Assembly (NCBI RefSeq): GCF_013280595.1 | Contig: NZ_JAAATY010000049.1 | Coordinates: forward strand, 1 to 56,480 | Origin: Kibdelosporangium persicum | Lineage (GTDB): Bacteria; Actinomycetota; Actinomycetes; Mycobacteriales; Pseudonocardiaceae | Length of the DNA stretch: 56,480 nucleotides | Reading direction: 5' to 3' | In this document: positions 45,203 through 53,624 of the stretch, one piece after another | How the letters are laid out: each line of letters opens with the position of its first letter | Numbering within the stretch: the stretch's first letter is position 1 | Made by a program: the position numbers and the translations under genes | Notes under the pieces: generated by a model | Databases searched by the model: none | What the model saw: only the letters and a program-made list of their open reading frames with translations | Told to the model about the DNA's origin: nothing

Positions 45203-45818
45203 CAAGAGTCAGCTGTTCGGCGTAGTGGTCGACGAACTCGGGGGACTTGGGATCGACTTGGCACACGCCTTCGATGACGTGCGGCAGCGTGGTGGTCGCC
45301 ATCGCGGCGGCCATCAGCATGATCGTCAGGCAGGCGGGGTCGACCTCGTCGGGCAACCTGCCGGCGGCCTGTAGCTCGCGGATGTGGTCGACGGTGCCCT
45401 GCATCCGCTGCGAGCGGGGCGCGTGGTCGAGATCGCTGTCCGGGCCGGTGTACTCCAGGCCGCTCCACGCCAGCAGCCGGACCCCGTCCGGGTTGTCCAG
45501 TGCTTCCAGCGCGTACTGGCGGACCTGTTCGGGCAGCGGCGTGCCCGGGGGCACGAGTTCGCTCTCCCGTTGCCGCCAGCGCTCGGAAATCGCCTGGTAC
45601 AGGCCGTCCTTGCCGTCGAAGTAGTACGAGATCAGCTGCTGGTTGACCCCGGCCCTCGACGCGATCGCGCTGATCCGGGCGCCTGAGTAGCCATGCGCCG
45701 CGAACTCGGCCGTCGCCGCGTCCAGGATCAGTTTGCGGGTTCGGTCCGCATCTCGCTGTCGTTCCTGGGGCTTGGGCGACCGGCGGGCCTTGGGCGCAGA
45801 CACCCGGCAATTGTACAT
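45171..45818 (-). CDS. TetR-family repressor
   Basis: 215 residues from ATG 45818 (GTG 45803 is an alternative). N-terminal helix-turn-helix: RKLILDAATAEFAAHGYSGARISAIASRAGVN followed by the characteristic ISYYFDGKDGLYQAI, written here in two parts of the same motif. The C-terminal ligand domain is helical. Divergent from the DHA2-type exporter at 45932, with a palindromic operator between them, the classic repressor-exporter pair that derepresses export when the product or an intermediate binds. Confidence 0.92.
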   Translation of the reverse strand: MYNCRVSAPKARRSPKPQERQRDADRTRKLILDAATAEFAAHGYSGARISAIASRAGVNQQLISYYFDGKDGLYQAISERWRQRESELVPPGTPLPEQVRQYALEALDNPDGVRLLAWSGLEYTGPDSDLDHAPRSQRMQGTVDHIRELQAAGRLPDEVDPACLTIMLMAAAMATTTLPHVIEGVCQVDPKSPEFVDHYAEQLTLVTRLLGLEPA

Positions 45819-45852
45819 CCACCTGGCAGAATTGACTGTCTGGTCAACTCAA

Positions 45853-45868
45853 TCAAACGTTCGTTTGA
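45853..45868. promoter_or_regulatory. TetR operator palindrome
   Basis: TCAAACG-tt-CGTTTGA, two perfect 7-bp arms, located 34 nt upstream of the TetR start and 63 nt upstream of the exporter start. The right arm overlaps the -35 of the exporter promoter. A second, weaker inverted repeat TTGAC-N6-GTCAA lies at 45832-45847, beside the TetR start. Confidence 0.75.
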
Positions 45869-45893
45869 CACAGTGATGTGAACGGTTGACAAT
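45865..45893 (+). promoter_or_regulatory. Exporter promoter, -35 TTGACA and -10 GACAAT
   Basis: TTGACA at 45865-45870 and GACAAT at 45888-45893 with 17-nt spacing, a good sigma-70-type (HrdB) match. The -35 overlaps the palindromic operator, so bound TetR would block RNA polymerase. The exporter start is 39 nt further at 45932. Confidence 0.6.
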
Positions 45894-45931
45894 GGCGGGT
45901 GTCGAGGCGCTTCTGGTGGAAGGAGGGCGCC

Positions 45932-47368
45932 GTGCGGAAGCATCAGCTCCGGTGGTGGGCGCTGGCCGTGGCGATCCTGGCCGTCCTGGTCGACATGGTG
46001 GACAACCAGATCGTGGTCGTGGCGCTGCCGACCATCCAGCGTCAACTGGGCACCGGGGAAGCCGAGTTGCAGTGGATCTCAGCCGGGTACGCGCTGGGGT
46101 TCGCGCTCACCCTGATCACCGGCGGCAGACTGGGCGACCGGTACGGCATCAAGCGGTTGTTCCTGCTGGGCATGACCGTTTTCACGGTCGCGTCGCTGAC
46201 GGCGGGCCTGGCGCCGAACGTCGCCGTGCTGATCGCCGCGCGAGTGGTCCAGGGCATCGGCTCCGGGTTGATGGTGCCGCAGGTCCTGTCGTTCATCCAC
46301 GCCGAGTTCGACGAGGCGGAACGGCCGAAGGCGATGACGTACTACGCGGCCGCCTTCCCGGTGGGCGGGATGGCCGGTCCGCTGCTGGGCGGGGTGCTCA
46401 CCCAGGCCGACGTGTTCGGCCTGGGCTGGCGGTCGATCTTCCTGGTCAACCTTCCGGTCGGACTGGTCGCGCTGGCCGGCGCGCTGCTGGCGATGCCCGC
46501 GCGGCCTGGCTTCGTCCGTCATCGCATGGACCTGGGCGGCCTGGTGTTGCTCACCCTCGGGCTTTTCGCGATCTTCTACCCGCTCGTGCAGGGCCGTGAG
46601 CTGGGCTGGCCGGTCTGGACCATCGGACTGATGCTGGCGGCCATCCCGGTGCTGGGGCTCTTCGCGTACCAGCAGCGAGTCCTCGCCCGGCGCGGCGGGG
46701 AGCCGCTGATGCCACCGGGGTTGTTGCGGCGCCGGAGCTTGGCGTCGGCTCAAGTGGTCATGCTCTGCGTCAACACGGCTGTCGGCGTGTTCTTCGTCCT
46801 CACCCTGCACCTGCAGTTGGGACTGGGGTACACGCCGATAGAGGCCGCGTTGACGTTCCTGCCTGCGACCCTGGGCATCGTCGCCGGCAACGTGCTCGCG
46901 ATGCGGCTCGCCCCGCGGCTCGGCCGGCTGTTCACCGCCGCCGCCGTCGCGGTGCTCCTGGTGAGCCTGGCCGCGATCGCGCTTCTGGTGGTGTGGCTGA
47001 GCGGCGCGTTGAACGCGTGGGTGTTGCTCGTCCCGGCGGTGGGCTTCGGCCTGGGCATGGGGGCGACGTTGAACGCGCTGTTCGCCACGTCGATGTCGGA
47101 CGTCCGGCCGGACCAGGCCGGGGCGACGTCCGGGGTGGTCAACACCACCGTCCAGCTCGGCACGGCGACCGGGATCGCGTTGTTCGGCACGGTTTTCTTC
47201 GCCCGGCTGCCTGGCGGGTTCACCTCGGCCACGGCTGGGACGCTCGTGGTGAGTGTCGGAGTGCTGGTGCTGGCACTGGTGCTGACCGCAGCACTGCCGC
47301 GAGGGGCGCCACCCGCGCCCGGCCCGCAGGCCCCGGCGACTGAGCGGCCCAAGGGAGTGTCCCCATGA
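45932..47368 (+). CDS. DHA2-family MFS drug exporter
   Basis: 478 residues from GTG 45932, 4-5 nt after AAGGAGGG. About 14 hydrophobic segments and DHA2/EmrB-QacA motifs: motif A GGRLGDRYGIKRLF, motif C region MAGPLLGGVL, and the N-terminal DNQIVVVALPTIQRQL (motif D1). A proton-driven exporter of hydrophobic drugs, probably for product efflux and self-resistance. It is controlled by the adjacent TetR. Confidence 0.93.
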   Translation: MRKHQLRWWALAVAILAVLVDMVDNQIVVVALPTIQRQLGTGEAELQWISAGYALGFALTLITGGRLGDRYGIKRLFLLGMTVFTVASLTAGLAPNVAVLIAARVVQGIGSGLMVPQVLSFIHAEFDEAERPKAMTYYAAAFPVGGMAGPLLGGVLTQADVFGLGWRSIFLVNLPVGLVALAGALLAMPARPGFVRHRMDLGGLVLLTLGLFAIFYPLVQGRELGWPVWTIGLMLAAIPVLGLFAYQQRVLARRGGEPLMPPGLLRRRSLASAQVVMLCVNTAVGVFFVLTLHLQLGLGYTPIEAALTFLPATLGIVAGNVLAMRLAPRLGRLFTAAAVAVLLVSLAAIALLVVWLSGALNAWVLLVPAVGFGLGMGATLNALFATSMSDVRPDQAGATSGVVNTTVQLGTATGIALFGTVFFARLPGGFTSATAGTLVVSVGVLVLALVLTAALPRGAPPAPGPQAPATERPKGVSP

Positions 47369-47394
47369 AACCGGAGCCCTCACCGGCACAGTGA
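47365..47394 (+). other. Orphan ribosome binding site and 9-codon coupled frame after the exporter
   Basis: AAGGGAG at 47351-47357 stands 7 nt before an ATG that overlaps the exporter stop as ATGA, exactly like a coupled downstream gene. But the frame ends after nine codons, inside the end of the convergent glycosyltransferase gene. It looks like the start of a gene that was cut off by rearrangement. Confidence 0.4.
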
Positions 47395-48519
47395 TTCGAG
47401 CTCGGAGACCACGGCAGAAGGCGTGGGCTGCTCGCGCATCTCCTCGCGGAGCGCGCGGGCGGCCTTACGCTCGGGCGAGTCGCCCAGCATCCGCTCGATG
47501 TGCTCCCGCACGGTGCTGTGGCTCAGCGCGTCCGGTTCGAGCACCACGCCGGCTCCTCTGTCGGCCACCCGAGCCGAATGCCCGGCGTGGTCGGGCAACT
47601 GGGGTACGAGCAGCATGGGCAGCCCGCGGTCGAGCGCGGTGAGCACGCTGCCCGCGCCGCCGTGCCCGACCAGCATGTCCGAAGTCGACAACACATGCCA
47701 GAGAGGTGCGTCCAGCACGACCCGCGCACCGTCGGGCGGTTGGCCGATCAGCGTGCGCTGTGCCGAGGTGATCGCCAGGACGACGTCCACGTCCGCGTCC
47801 CGAAGGGCGGAGGCGAGCCATCCGGCGAGGAACCGGGCCGGTTCCACCTTGGCGATCGTGTGCCCCCAGCTGACGCAGACGCGGAGACGGTCGCCAGTAT
47901 CACCGAGCGAGCGTGGCAGCGCACCCGATCCGTTGAACGGTATGTAACGCATGGGAATGCGGCGATGGTCACCGACAGTCTGAAGGCTGGCAGGCACGGG
48001 GTCCACGGTCGCCGCACCGAACGCGTCAAATCCGGCGGCGCCGTGGACTTCGGCCAGCGGTGCCAAAGCGTCCGGCAACAGGGACCGGGCCCGCAGCATC
48101 AAGTCGACGCCGTACAGATGGCGCACCGCCGGGATTCCCGCGGCAGCCGCCGCAAGCGGGCCGGCCAATGCGGTTTGGTCGTACACCACGAGATCCGCGC
48201 GCCAAGCGCGGACCAGTTCGACCAGGTCGCCGGTCATCGACTCGGCGTGCGCGAGCAGCATGCGCAGGGCACGCGGTGCGCCGTTACCGGGCGGCGGGGT
48301 CGGTCCCTCCAGCGGTAGCAGGTACTCACGAACCATTCCGACCGTGTCCACGTCCGTCCCGATCGAGACGGCCGGTAGGCCGGTGCGCCGGATGTCCGGG
48401 AGCAATCCGGGTTGGCTGACGAACAGGACCTCGTGACCAGCCAAGCGGCAGGCCCAAGCCAAGGGAACGAGGGCGTACAGATGTGACGGCCAGGCCCACG
48501 TGGTGAACAGGAATCGCAT
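47380..48519 (-). CDS. GT1/GT28-type natural-product glycosyltransferase
   Basis: 379 residues from ATG 48519 (weak ribosome binding site). The N-terminus MRFLFTTWAWPSHLYALVPLAWACRLAGHEV is typical of antibiotic glycosyltransferases of the DUF1205/EryCIII-like group, seen here as two adjacent stretches. The C-terminal donor site has DMLVGHGGAGSVLTALDRGLPMLLVPQ with the HGG motif and later DxGAGVVL. It transfers a nucleotide-activated sugar to the aglycone. No deoxysugar genes are in this window, so the sugar donor comes from elsewhere. Convergent with the exporter, divergent from the SDR at 48590. Confidence 0.9.
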   Translation of the reverse strand: MRFLFTTWAWPSHLYALVPLAWACRLAGHEVLFVSQPGLLPDIRRTGLPAVSIGTDVDTVGMVREYLLPLEGPTPPPGNGAPRALRMLLAHAESMTGDLVELVRAWRADLVVYDQTALAGPLAAAAAGIPAVRHLYGVDLMLRARSLLPDALAPLAEVHGAAGFDAFGAATVDPVPASLQTVGDHRRIPMRYIPFNGSGALPRSLGDTGDRLRVCVSWGHTIAKVEPARFLAGWLASALRDADVDVVLAITSAQRTLIGQPPDGARVVLDAPLWHVLSTSDMLVGHGGAGSVLTALDRGLPMLLVPQLPDHAGHSARVADRGAGVVLEPDALSHSTVREHIERMLGDSPERKAARALREEMREQPTPSAVVSELESLCR

Positions 48520-48589
48520 ACCCCGACCGTGCGGTCCCGTGCTGGAAACCTGCTCGAGACGGGACTCAAGCCAGGATCGAGTGGTTCCG

Positions 48590-49288
48590 GTGACCATCGG
48601 CGGCGTGCTTGAGCAACGCGTCGCCGTGATCACCGGGGCCAACCGAGGACTGGGCCGCGCGGTCGCGGCTGAGCTACACCGGCGAAACCTGAGCGTCGTG
48701 GTGACCGCACGCAACGCGGCGGACGCGGCGCGCGCCGCCGCCGAGCTGGGACCGGACGTCCGGTCACAGCCACTCGACATCACTGACCCTGGCAGTGTCA
48801 CCCGAGCCGTGGGCACGCTCGGTGCGGTGGATGTGCTGGTGTGCAACGCCGGTGTCCTGCTCGACAGCGGCACCGATCCACTGTCCGTTCCGCTGGAACT
48901 GGTCGAGCGCACGCTGCTGGTGAACCTGGTCGGGTCCTGGCGCGTGGCCCAGGCCTTCGTGCCGGACATGGTGCGCCGTGGGTGGGGGCGGGTCGTGTTC
49001 GTCTCCAGCGCCACCGGGGCGTTCAGCGTCGGGCTGTGGACCAGTGCGCCCGGGTACTCGGTGTCGAAGACTGCCGTGAACGGTCTTACCACGATGCTCG
49101 CGACACAGACCAAGGGCAGCGGGGTGCTGGTGAACGCGGTGAACCCGGGGCAGGTGCGCACCCGGATGGTGCCGGACGCGCGGCGTTCCCCCGACGAGGC
49201 GGCGGTGGACGTCGCCGACGCGGCGACCCTGCCGGACGACGGTCCGACAGGGACGTTCCTGCGAGGAGACCGATTCCTTGACTGGTAA
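48590..49288 (+). CDS. SDR-family oxidoreductase
   Basis: 232 residues from GTG 48590 (MTIGGVLEQRVAVIT). GTG 48605 is possible and neither has a strong ribosome binding site. Rossmann motif ITGANRGLGRA, CNAG, FVSSATGAF, and YSVSK. It lacks the C-terminal VDGG ending of the two other SDRs, closing instead with FLRGDRFLDW, so it belongs to another subgroup. First gene of the operon SDR-TcmI-cupin-KS-alpha. Confidence 0.85.
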   Translation: MTIGGVLEQRVAVITGANRGLGRAVAAELHRRNLSVVVTARNAADAARAAAELGPDVRSQPLDITDPGSVTRAVGTLGAVDVLVCNAGVLLDSGTDPLSVPLELVERTLLVNLVGSWRVAQAFVPDMVRRGWGRVVFVSSATGAFSVGLWTSAPGYSVSKTAVNGLTTMLATQTKGSGVLVNAVNPGQVRTRMVPDARRSPDEAAVDVADAATLPDDGPTGTFLRGDRFLDW

Positions 49289-49305
49289 CCGAATGGAGGC
49301 TGACC

Positions 49306-49641
49306 GTGCACCGCACACTGATCGTCGCCAAGCTGCGCACCGATGATCCCCGGACCATCGCCGACGCCTTCGGCGAATCCGACGGCTCACCACTTCCCCA
49401 CATGATCGGGGTGTCCCGGCGGACCCTGTTCACCTTCCATGACTTGTACTTCCACCTCGTGGAGGCCGAGCAGGACATCTCGCCGAACCTGTACAAGGCA
49501 CGCAGCCACCCGCTGTACCAGGACCTCAACCAGAAGCTGGCGAAGCTCGTGGCGCCGTACGACCCCGGCTGGGCGGAACCGAAGGACGCCATGGCGTCGC
49601 CGATCTACGTGTGGACCGCGCGGGACGGGAGGGTCCAGTGA
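49306..49641 (+). CDS. TcmI-type polyketide cyclase (whiE ORFVII type, third copy)
   Basis: 111 residues from GTG 49306, with GGAGG upstream. It reads HRTLIVAKLRTDDPRTIADAF and then RRTLFTFHDLYFHLVEAEQDI. This is the short 105-112 residue TcmI form found next to KS-alpha in spore-pigment and pentangular loci. It is distinct from the longer copies at 36250 and 38030. The stop overlaps the cupin start (GTGA). Confidence 0.9.
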   Translation: MHRTLIVAKLRTDDPRTIADAFGESDGSPLPHMIGVSRRTLFTFHDLYFHLVEAEQDISPNLYKARSHPLYQDLNQKLAKLVAPYDPGWAEPKDAMASPIYVWTARDGRVQ

Positions 49642-50066
49642 CCGCGACGCGGAGGCTGAAGGTCCATATCGACGAGGCGGTGCCGAACCATCGTCGTGGC
49701 GGGGACATCAGGGTGACTCTCAGCCCGAAGACCGTGGGGTCGACCTCCGGATTCGGCGGCGTGCTGCTGCTCGCGCCCGGCGAGTTCGTGACCGAGCACT
49801 ACCACCCGTACTCCGAGGAGTTCCTGCACGTGATCACCGGTGACCTGGAGATGTCACTGGACGGCGAACCGGTCGCGCTGGCGCAGGGCGACTCGCTGAT
49901 CGTGCCGATCGGCGTGCGGCATCGTCTGGTCAACGTGGGCGGACAGACCGCGCGAGTGGTGTTCCACCTGTCCCCGTTGGCTCCGCGGCCCGAGCTTGGC
50001 CACGTGGACACCGAGCAGCTGCCCGCACCGGACGCACCCCACCCGGACGTCGGAGGACCCCGGTGA
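49638..50066 (+). CDS. Cupin-domain polyketide cyclase (whiE ORFII type)
   Basis: 142 residues from GTG 49638, overlapping both neighbours by 4 nt. Single cupin barrel with metal ligands [17 protein letters not shown] (His, His, Glu) and the second motif GVRHRLVN. WhiE-ORFII/RemF-like cupins assist folding of long polyketide chains. The order cupin-KS-alpha matches whiE II-III. Confidence 0.9.
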   Translation: MTATRRLKVHIDEAVPNHRRGGDIRVTLSPKTVGSTSGFGGVLLLAPGEFVTEHYHPYSEEFLHVITGDLEMSLDGEPVALAQGDSLIVPIGVRHRLVNVGGQTARVVFHLSPLAPRPELGHVDTEQLPAPDAPHPDVGGPR

Positions 50067-51316
50067 ACCGGACGGCCGCCATCACCGGGATCGGTGTGGT
50101 GGCGCCGGGCGGGATCGGCCGGGAGGCGTTCTGGGAACTGCTGACCGCGGGCCGCACCGCCACCCGCCGGATCACCCTGTTCGACCCCACGAAGTTCCGC
50201 TCGCGGATCGCCGCCGAGGTCGACTTCGACCCGAAGGAGGCAGGCCTTTCCGCGCAACAGGCCCGGCGCATGGACCGGGCCGCGCAGTTCGCCACGGTGT
50301 GTACCAGAGAGGCGGTCGCCGACAGCGGCGTCGACCTCGGCGAGCTTGAGCCGGAACGGATCGCGGTCAGCATCGGCAGTGCCGTGGGCTGCACCATGGG
50401 GCTGGAGGAGGAGTACGCGGTCCTGGCCGACGAGGGCCGCCGCTGGCTGGTCGATCACACCTACGGCGTGCCGCACCTGTACGGCTACATGGTGCCGAGC
50501 ACGCTGGCCGCGGAGGTGGCATGGGAGGTGGCGGCCGAGGGACCGACCGCCCTGGTCTCCACCGGGTGCACGTCCGGTTTGGACGCGGTGGGACACGGGG
50601 CTGCGCTCATTGAGGAGGGCACGGCGGACGTGGTGCTCGTGGGTGCGACCGACGCACCACTGTCCCCGATCACCTCCGCGTGCTTCGACGCCATCCGGGC
50701 CACGTCGCCGAACAACGACGACGCGGAGCACGCCTCCAGGCCGTTCGACGCCAAGCGGGACGGGTTCGTACTCGGGGAGGGCGCCGCTGTTCTGGTGCTG
50801 GAGGACACTGAGGCCGCCCGCCGCCGAGGTGCTCGGATCTACGCGACCATCAGCGGGTTCGCCAGCCGCAGCAACGCATTCCACATGACCGGGCTGAAGC
50901 CGGACGGACGCGAGATGGCCGAGGCCATCCGGGTCGCGCTCGACCGTGCGCGGATCGACCCGTCCGAAGTCGACTACATCAACGCGCACGGCTCCGGCAC
51001 GAAGCAGAACGACCGGCACGAGACCGCCGCGTTCAAGCGCGCCCTCGGGCAGCATGCCTACGAGGTTCCGGTCAGTTCCATCAAGTCGATGGTCGGGCAT
51101 TCGCTCGGCGCGATCGGCTCGATCGAGGTCGCGGCGTGCGCACTGGCTCTGGACCGTCAGGTCGTCCCGCCGACCGCCAACCTCCACAACGCCGATCCGA
51201 CGTGTGACCTGGACTATGTGCCACTCACCGCCCGGGAGCACGACATGCGTGTGGTGCTGAGCGTGGGCAGCGGTTTCGGTGGTTTTCAGAGCGCGATGGT
51301 GCTCTCGCGGGCCTGA
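50063..51316 (+). CDS. Ketosynthase alpha of type II PKS
   Basis: 417 residues from GTG 50063, overlapping the cupin stop. Complete catalytic triad: C169 (STGCTSG), H309 (NAHGSGT) and H346 (GHSLGAIGS). The fold is of the whiE-III subgroup. Forms the heterodimer with the CLF encoded at 27551-28816. No CLF gene follows it: after its TGA there are 357 nt of non-coding DNA and then a radical SAM gene. Normally KS-alpha and CLF are adjacent and overlapping, so the separation is exceptional. Confidence 0.96.
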   Translation: MNRTAAITGIGVVAPGGIGREAFWELLTAGRTATRRITLFDPTKFRSRIAAEVDFDPKEAGLSAQQARRMDRAAQFATVCTREAVADSGVDLGELEPERIAVSIGSAVGCTMGLEEEYAVLADEGRRWLVDHTYGVPHLYGYMVPSTLAAEVAWEVAAEGPTALVSTGCTSGLDAVGHGAALIEEGTADVVLVGATDAPLSPITSACFDAIRATSPNNDDAEHASRPFDAKRDGFVLGEGAAVLVLEDTEAARRRGARIYATISGFASRSNAFHMTGLKPDGREMAEAIRVALDRARIDPSEVDYINAHGSGTKQNDRHETAAFKRALGQHAYEVPVSSIKSMVGHSLGAIGSIEVAACALALDRQVVPPTANLHNADPTCDLDYVPLTAREHDMRVVLSVGSGFGGFQSAMVLSRA

Positions 51317-51673
51317 TCCACCAGGATCGCATTGTCCGGAGCGGTGTGCAAATCCTCGCCGTTCGGCGGAACCGTGGTCAGGAAGCCATGAACTGGACGT
51401 CGTCACCGATCTCGATCGTCTCTTTTGAACTGTCTATAAAGGACTGAGTGTGGTCCCGGCGGTTCTGGCGGGATACTGGGCGTTCCCACTTCGTTGTGGG
51501 ATGGCTGGACCGTGATCGTTCGACTGAACCCCGCTTGCCGATCCGCCGTTCGCGGACCTACGGTGGTGCATTCCGAAAATGCGGTCGGTGTGACTTGGGG
51601 GTTATGGTGGATCCTTTCTTCGTGTCCGCGTCCGTCGTGAAACTGTCGGCTCGCTGAACCAAAGGTCAGGCGT
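51317..51673. other. Intergenic region after KS-alpha, upstream of the radical SAM gene
   Basis: 357 nt with no supportable gene. It contains the radical SAM promoter and the ribosome binding site AAAGG near 51661. It is less GC-rich than the flanks around 51421-51440. It would be one breakpoint of the proposed inversion. I see no KS-alpha terminator here. Confidence 0.5.
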
Positions 51674-53566
51674 ATGGGTACGAAAGTCACGTTCGTCGAA
51701 TTAACCGCCTACGAGGGTGTCCTTCCGCTGGCCACCGGATACCTGCAGGCGTACGCCTCGCAGGACCCGGAGATCGCGGCCGAGTGTTCGTTCGAGATCT
51801 TCTCCCGCAACGCCACGAGCGAGCGCACCGCGATCGCCGAGGAGCTGGTCGCCAAGAACAGCGACGTGTACGCGGTGAGCTGCTACCTGTGGAACATGGG
51901 CACCACCAAGTGGCTGCTCCAGCGTCTGTACGAGGAACGGCCGGACGCCAAGATCATCCTCGGTGGTCCGCAGGTGATGAACCACCTCACCAAATACGTC
52001 TCGCCGGATCGCGAGAACACCGTGGTGTGCAACGGCGAGGGCGAACGCACCTTCTACGGTTACCTCAAACAGGTGGTCAGCGGCGAAATGAATCTCCGTT
52101 CGGTCAACGGACTGAGTTTCTGGCAGAACGGTGAGGCGATCACCACCCCCAAATCCGAACGGATCAAGGACCTTATGGAGGTGCCGTCCCCGTTCACCAC
52201 AGGCGTCTACAAACCGGGCGAGTACATTTCCGCGATCCTCGAGACCAACCGCGGCTGCCCCTTCAACTGCGGGTTCTGCGCGTGGGGCGCGGCCACGAAC
52301 GACAAGGTGTACAAGTTCGAGGACGACCGGGTGCGGCAGGACATCACCTGGATCTCGGAGAACGGCTTCCAGTCGATCTTCATCGCGGACGCCAACTGGG
52401 GCATTGGGCCGCGGGACGTCGAGTTCACCGAGTTCATCGTGGACTGCAAGAACAAGAACGGCCTGCCGTACCGGGTGGACATGGCGTCGGCGAAGAACCG
52501 GCCGGACCGGATGGCCAAGATCACCGAGACGCTGGTCGAAGGCGGCCTGGTGACCAGCCAGACGATCTCGCTGCAGACGATGGACCAGAACACGCTGAAC
52601 CTGATCCAGCGCGCCAACATCCGGCTCAGCGCGTACACCACGTTGCAGCAGACGTTACGGGCGAAGGGCATCAACTCCAACATCGAGCTGATCTGGCCGC
52701 TGCCCGGCGAGACACTGCAGTCGTACCGCCAGGGGATCGCCGAACTGTGCCGGCTCCACGCCGACGTGGTCGTGACGTACCCGCAGTTGTTGCTGCACAA
52801 CACCCCTATCTACGAGCAGCGTGACGTGTTCGGTGTGCAGACCGCGCGGGTGCCCAGTGACATCGCCGAGGCGGACATCGTCATCGGGACCAAGTGGGTC
52901 AACTTCGCCGAGTACGAACTGGGCGTCTGGTACGCCTACCTCGTTCACGCGTTGTACAACGTCCGGGGGCTCTACTACCTGGCGAACTACCTCGACCGCC
53001 ACGAGATCTCGCCCTTCGACGAGTTCTTCACCAAGGCCGTGGAGTACTTCCAGGGCCGGATGGACACCCAGATCAGCCTGTACTTCGCCGAGTCGGTGAA
53101 GAACCTGGGCAACTACGACTTCCGGGACAGCGGAATGGTCGCGCACATGGTGCTGCACGCCCACCGCGACGAGTTCAACGCCATGGTGGCGGACTTCGTG
53201 CGCAAGCAGCCCTGGTGGCCGCACCACCCGGGCGCGCAGGCCGCCTTCGAGCTGGACCTGCTGGCGCGTCCGTACATCTACGCCGAACCGGCCAGGACGC
53301 CCGACTACGAGTTCGAGCACATCGGACACCAGCCGATCGACGAGCACAGTGCCGCGCTGACCGTGCCCGCCGAGATCGGAACCCTGCTGTCCGATCTGGA
53401 CATGCTGTCCTACGACGGGCCGCCGCCGGAGAACGTGATCATCACGCACGCGGACGGCCGCAAGATGCCGTACACGCCGGAATGGGGCCTGGACAACAAC
53501 GCGCTGTACTGCCAAGGACTTTTCGTCTGCCAGCGGGAGTACGTGCCGACCTTCGAGGTGGCGTGA
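51674..53566 (+). CDS. Cobalamin-binding radical SAM enzyme with two TTA codons
   Basis: 630 residues from ATG 51674. N-terminal B12-binding Rossmann domain (about 1-135, with YAVSCYLWNMG, IILGGPQV and VVCNGEGE) and then a radical SAM barrel with the [4Fe-4S] cysteines C195, C199 and C202 in CPFNCGFC. A long C-terminal domain of about 200 residues follows. Class B relatives do C-methylation at unactivated carbons, but ring rearrangements also occur. TTA codons at 51701 (L10) and 52655 (L328) indicate bldA-type control. It follows KS-alpha by 357 nt and ends in a strong terminator. Confidence 0.9.
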   Translation: MGTKVTFVELTAYEGVLPLATGYLQAYASQDPEIAAECSFEIFSRNATSERTAIAEELVAKNSDVYAVSCYLWNMGTTKWLLQRLYEERPDAKIILGGPQVMNHLTKYVSPDRENTVVCNGEGERTFYGYLKQVVSGEMNLRSVNGLSFWQNGEAITTPKSERIKDLMEVPSPFTTGVYKPGEYISAILETNRGCPFNCGFCAWGAATNDKVYKFEDDRVRQDITWISENGFQSIFIADANWGIGPRDVEFTEFIVDCKNKNGLPYRVDMASAKNRPDRMAKITETLVEGGLVTSQTISLQTMDQNTLNLIQRANIRLSAYTTLQQTLRAKGINSNIELIWPLPGETLQSYRQGIAELCRLHADVVVTYPQLLLHNTPIYEQRDVFGVQTARVPSDIAEADIVIGTKWVNFAEYELGVWYAYLVHALYNVRGLYYLANYLDRHEISPFDEFFTKAVEYFQGRMDTQISLYFAESVKNLGNYDFRDSGMVAHMVLHAHRDEFNAMVADFVRKQPWWPHHPGAQAAFELDLLARPYIYAEPARTPDYEFEHIGHQPIDEHSAALTVPAEIGTLLSDLDMLSYDGPPPENVIITHADGRKMPYTPEWGLDNNALYCQGLFVCQREYVPTFEVA

Positions 53567-53577
53567 CAGAACGAGAC

Positions 53578-53609
53578 ACGGGCCACAACCGATCGCGGTT
53601 GTGGCCCGT
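53578..53609. terminator. Strong bidirectional hairpin terminator
   Basis: Perfect 14-bp stem from ACGGGCCACAACCG and its complement CGGTTGTGGCCCGT around a 4-nt ATCG loop, then TTT on the right. It lies between the convergent radical SAM and P450 genes, 11 nt after the former's stop and 15 nt after the latter's. Confidence 0.85.
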
Positions 53610-53624
53610 TTCGCTGTCCGTCGC

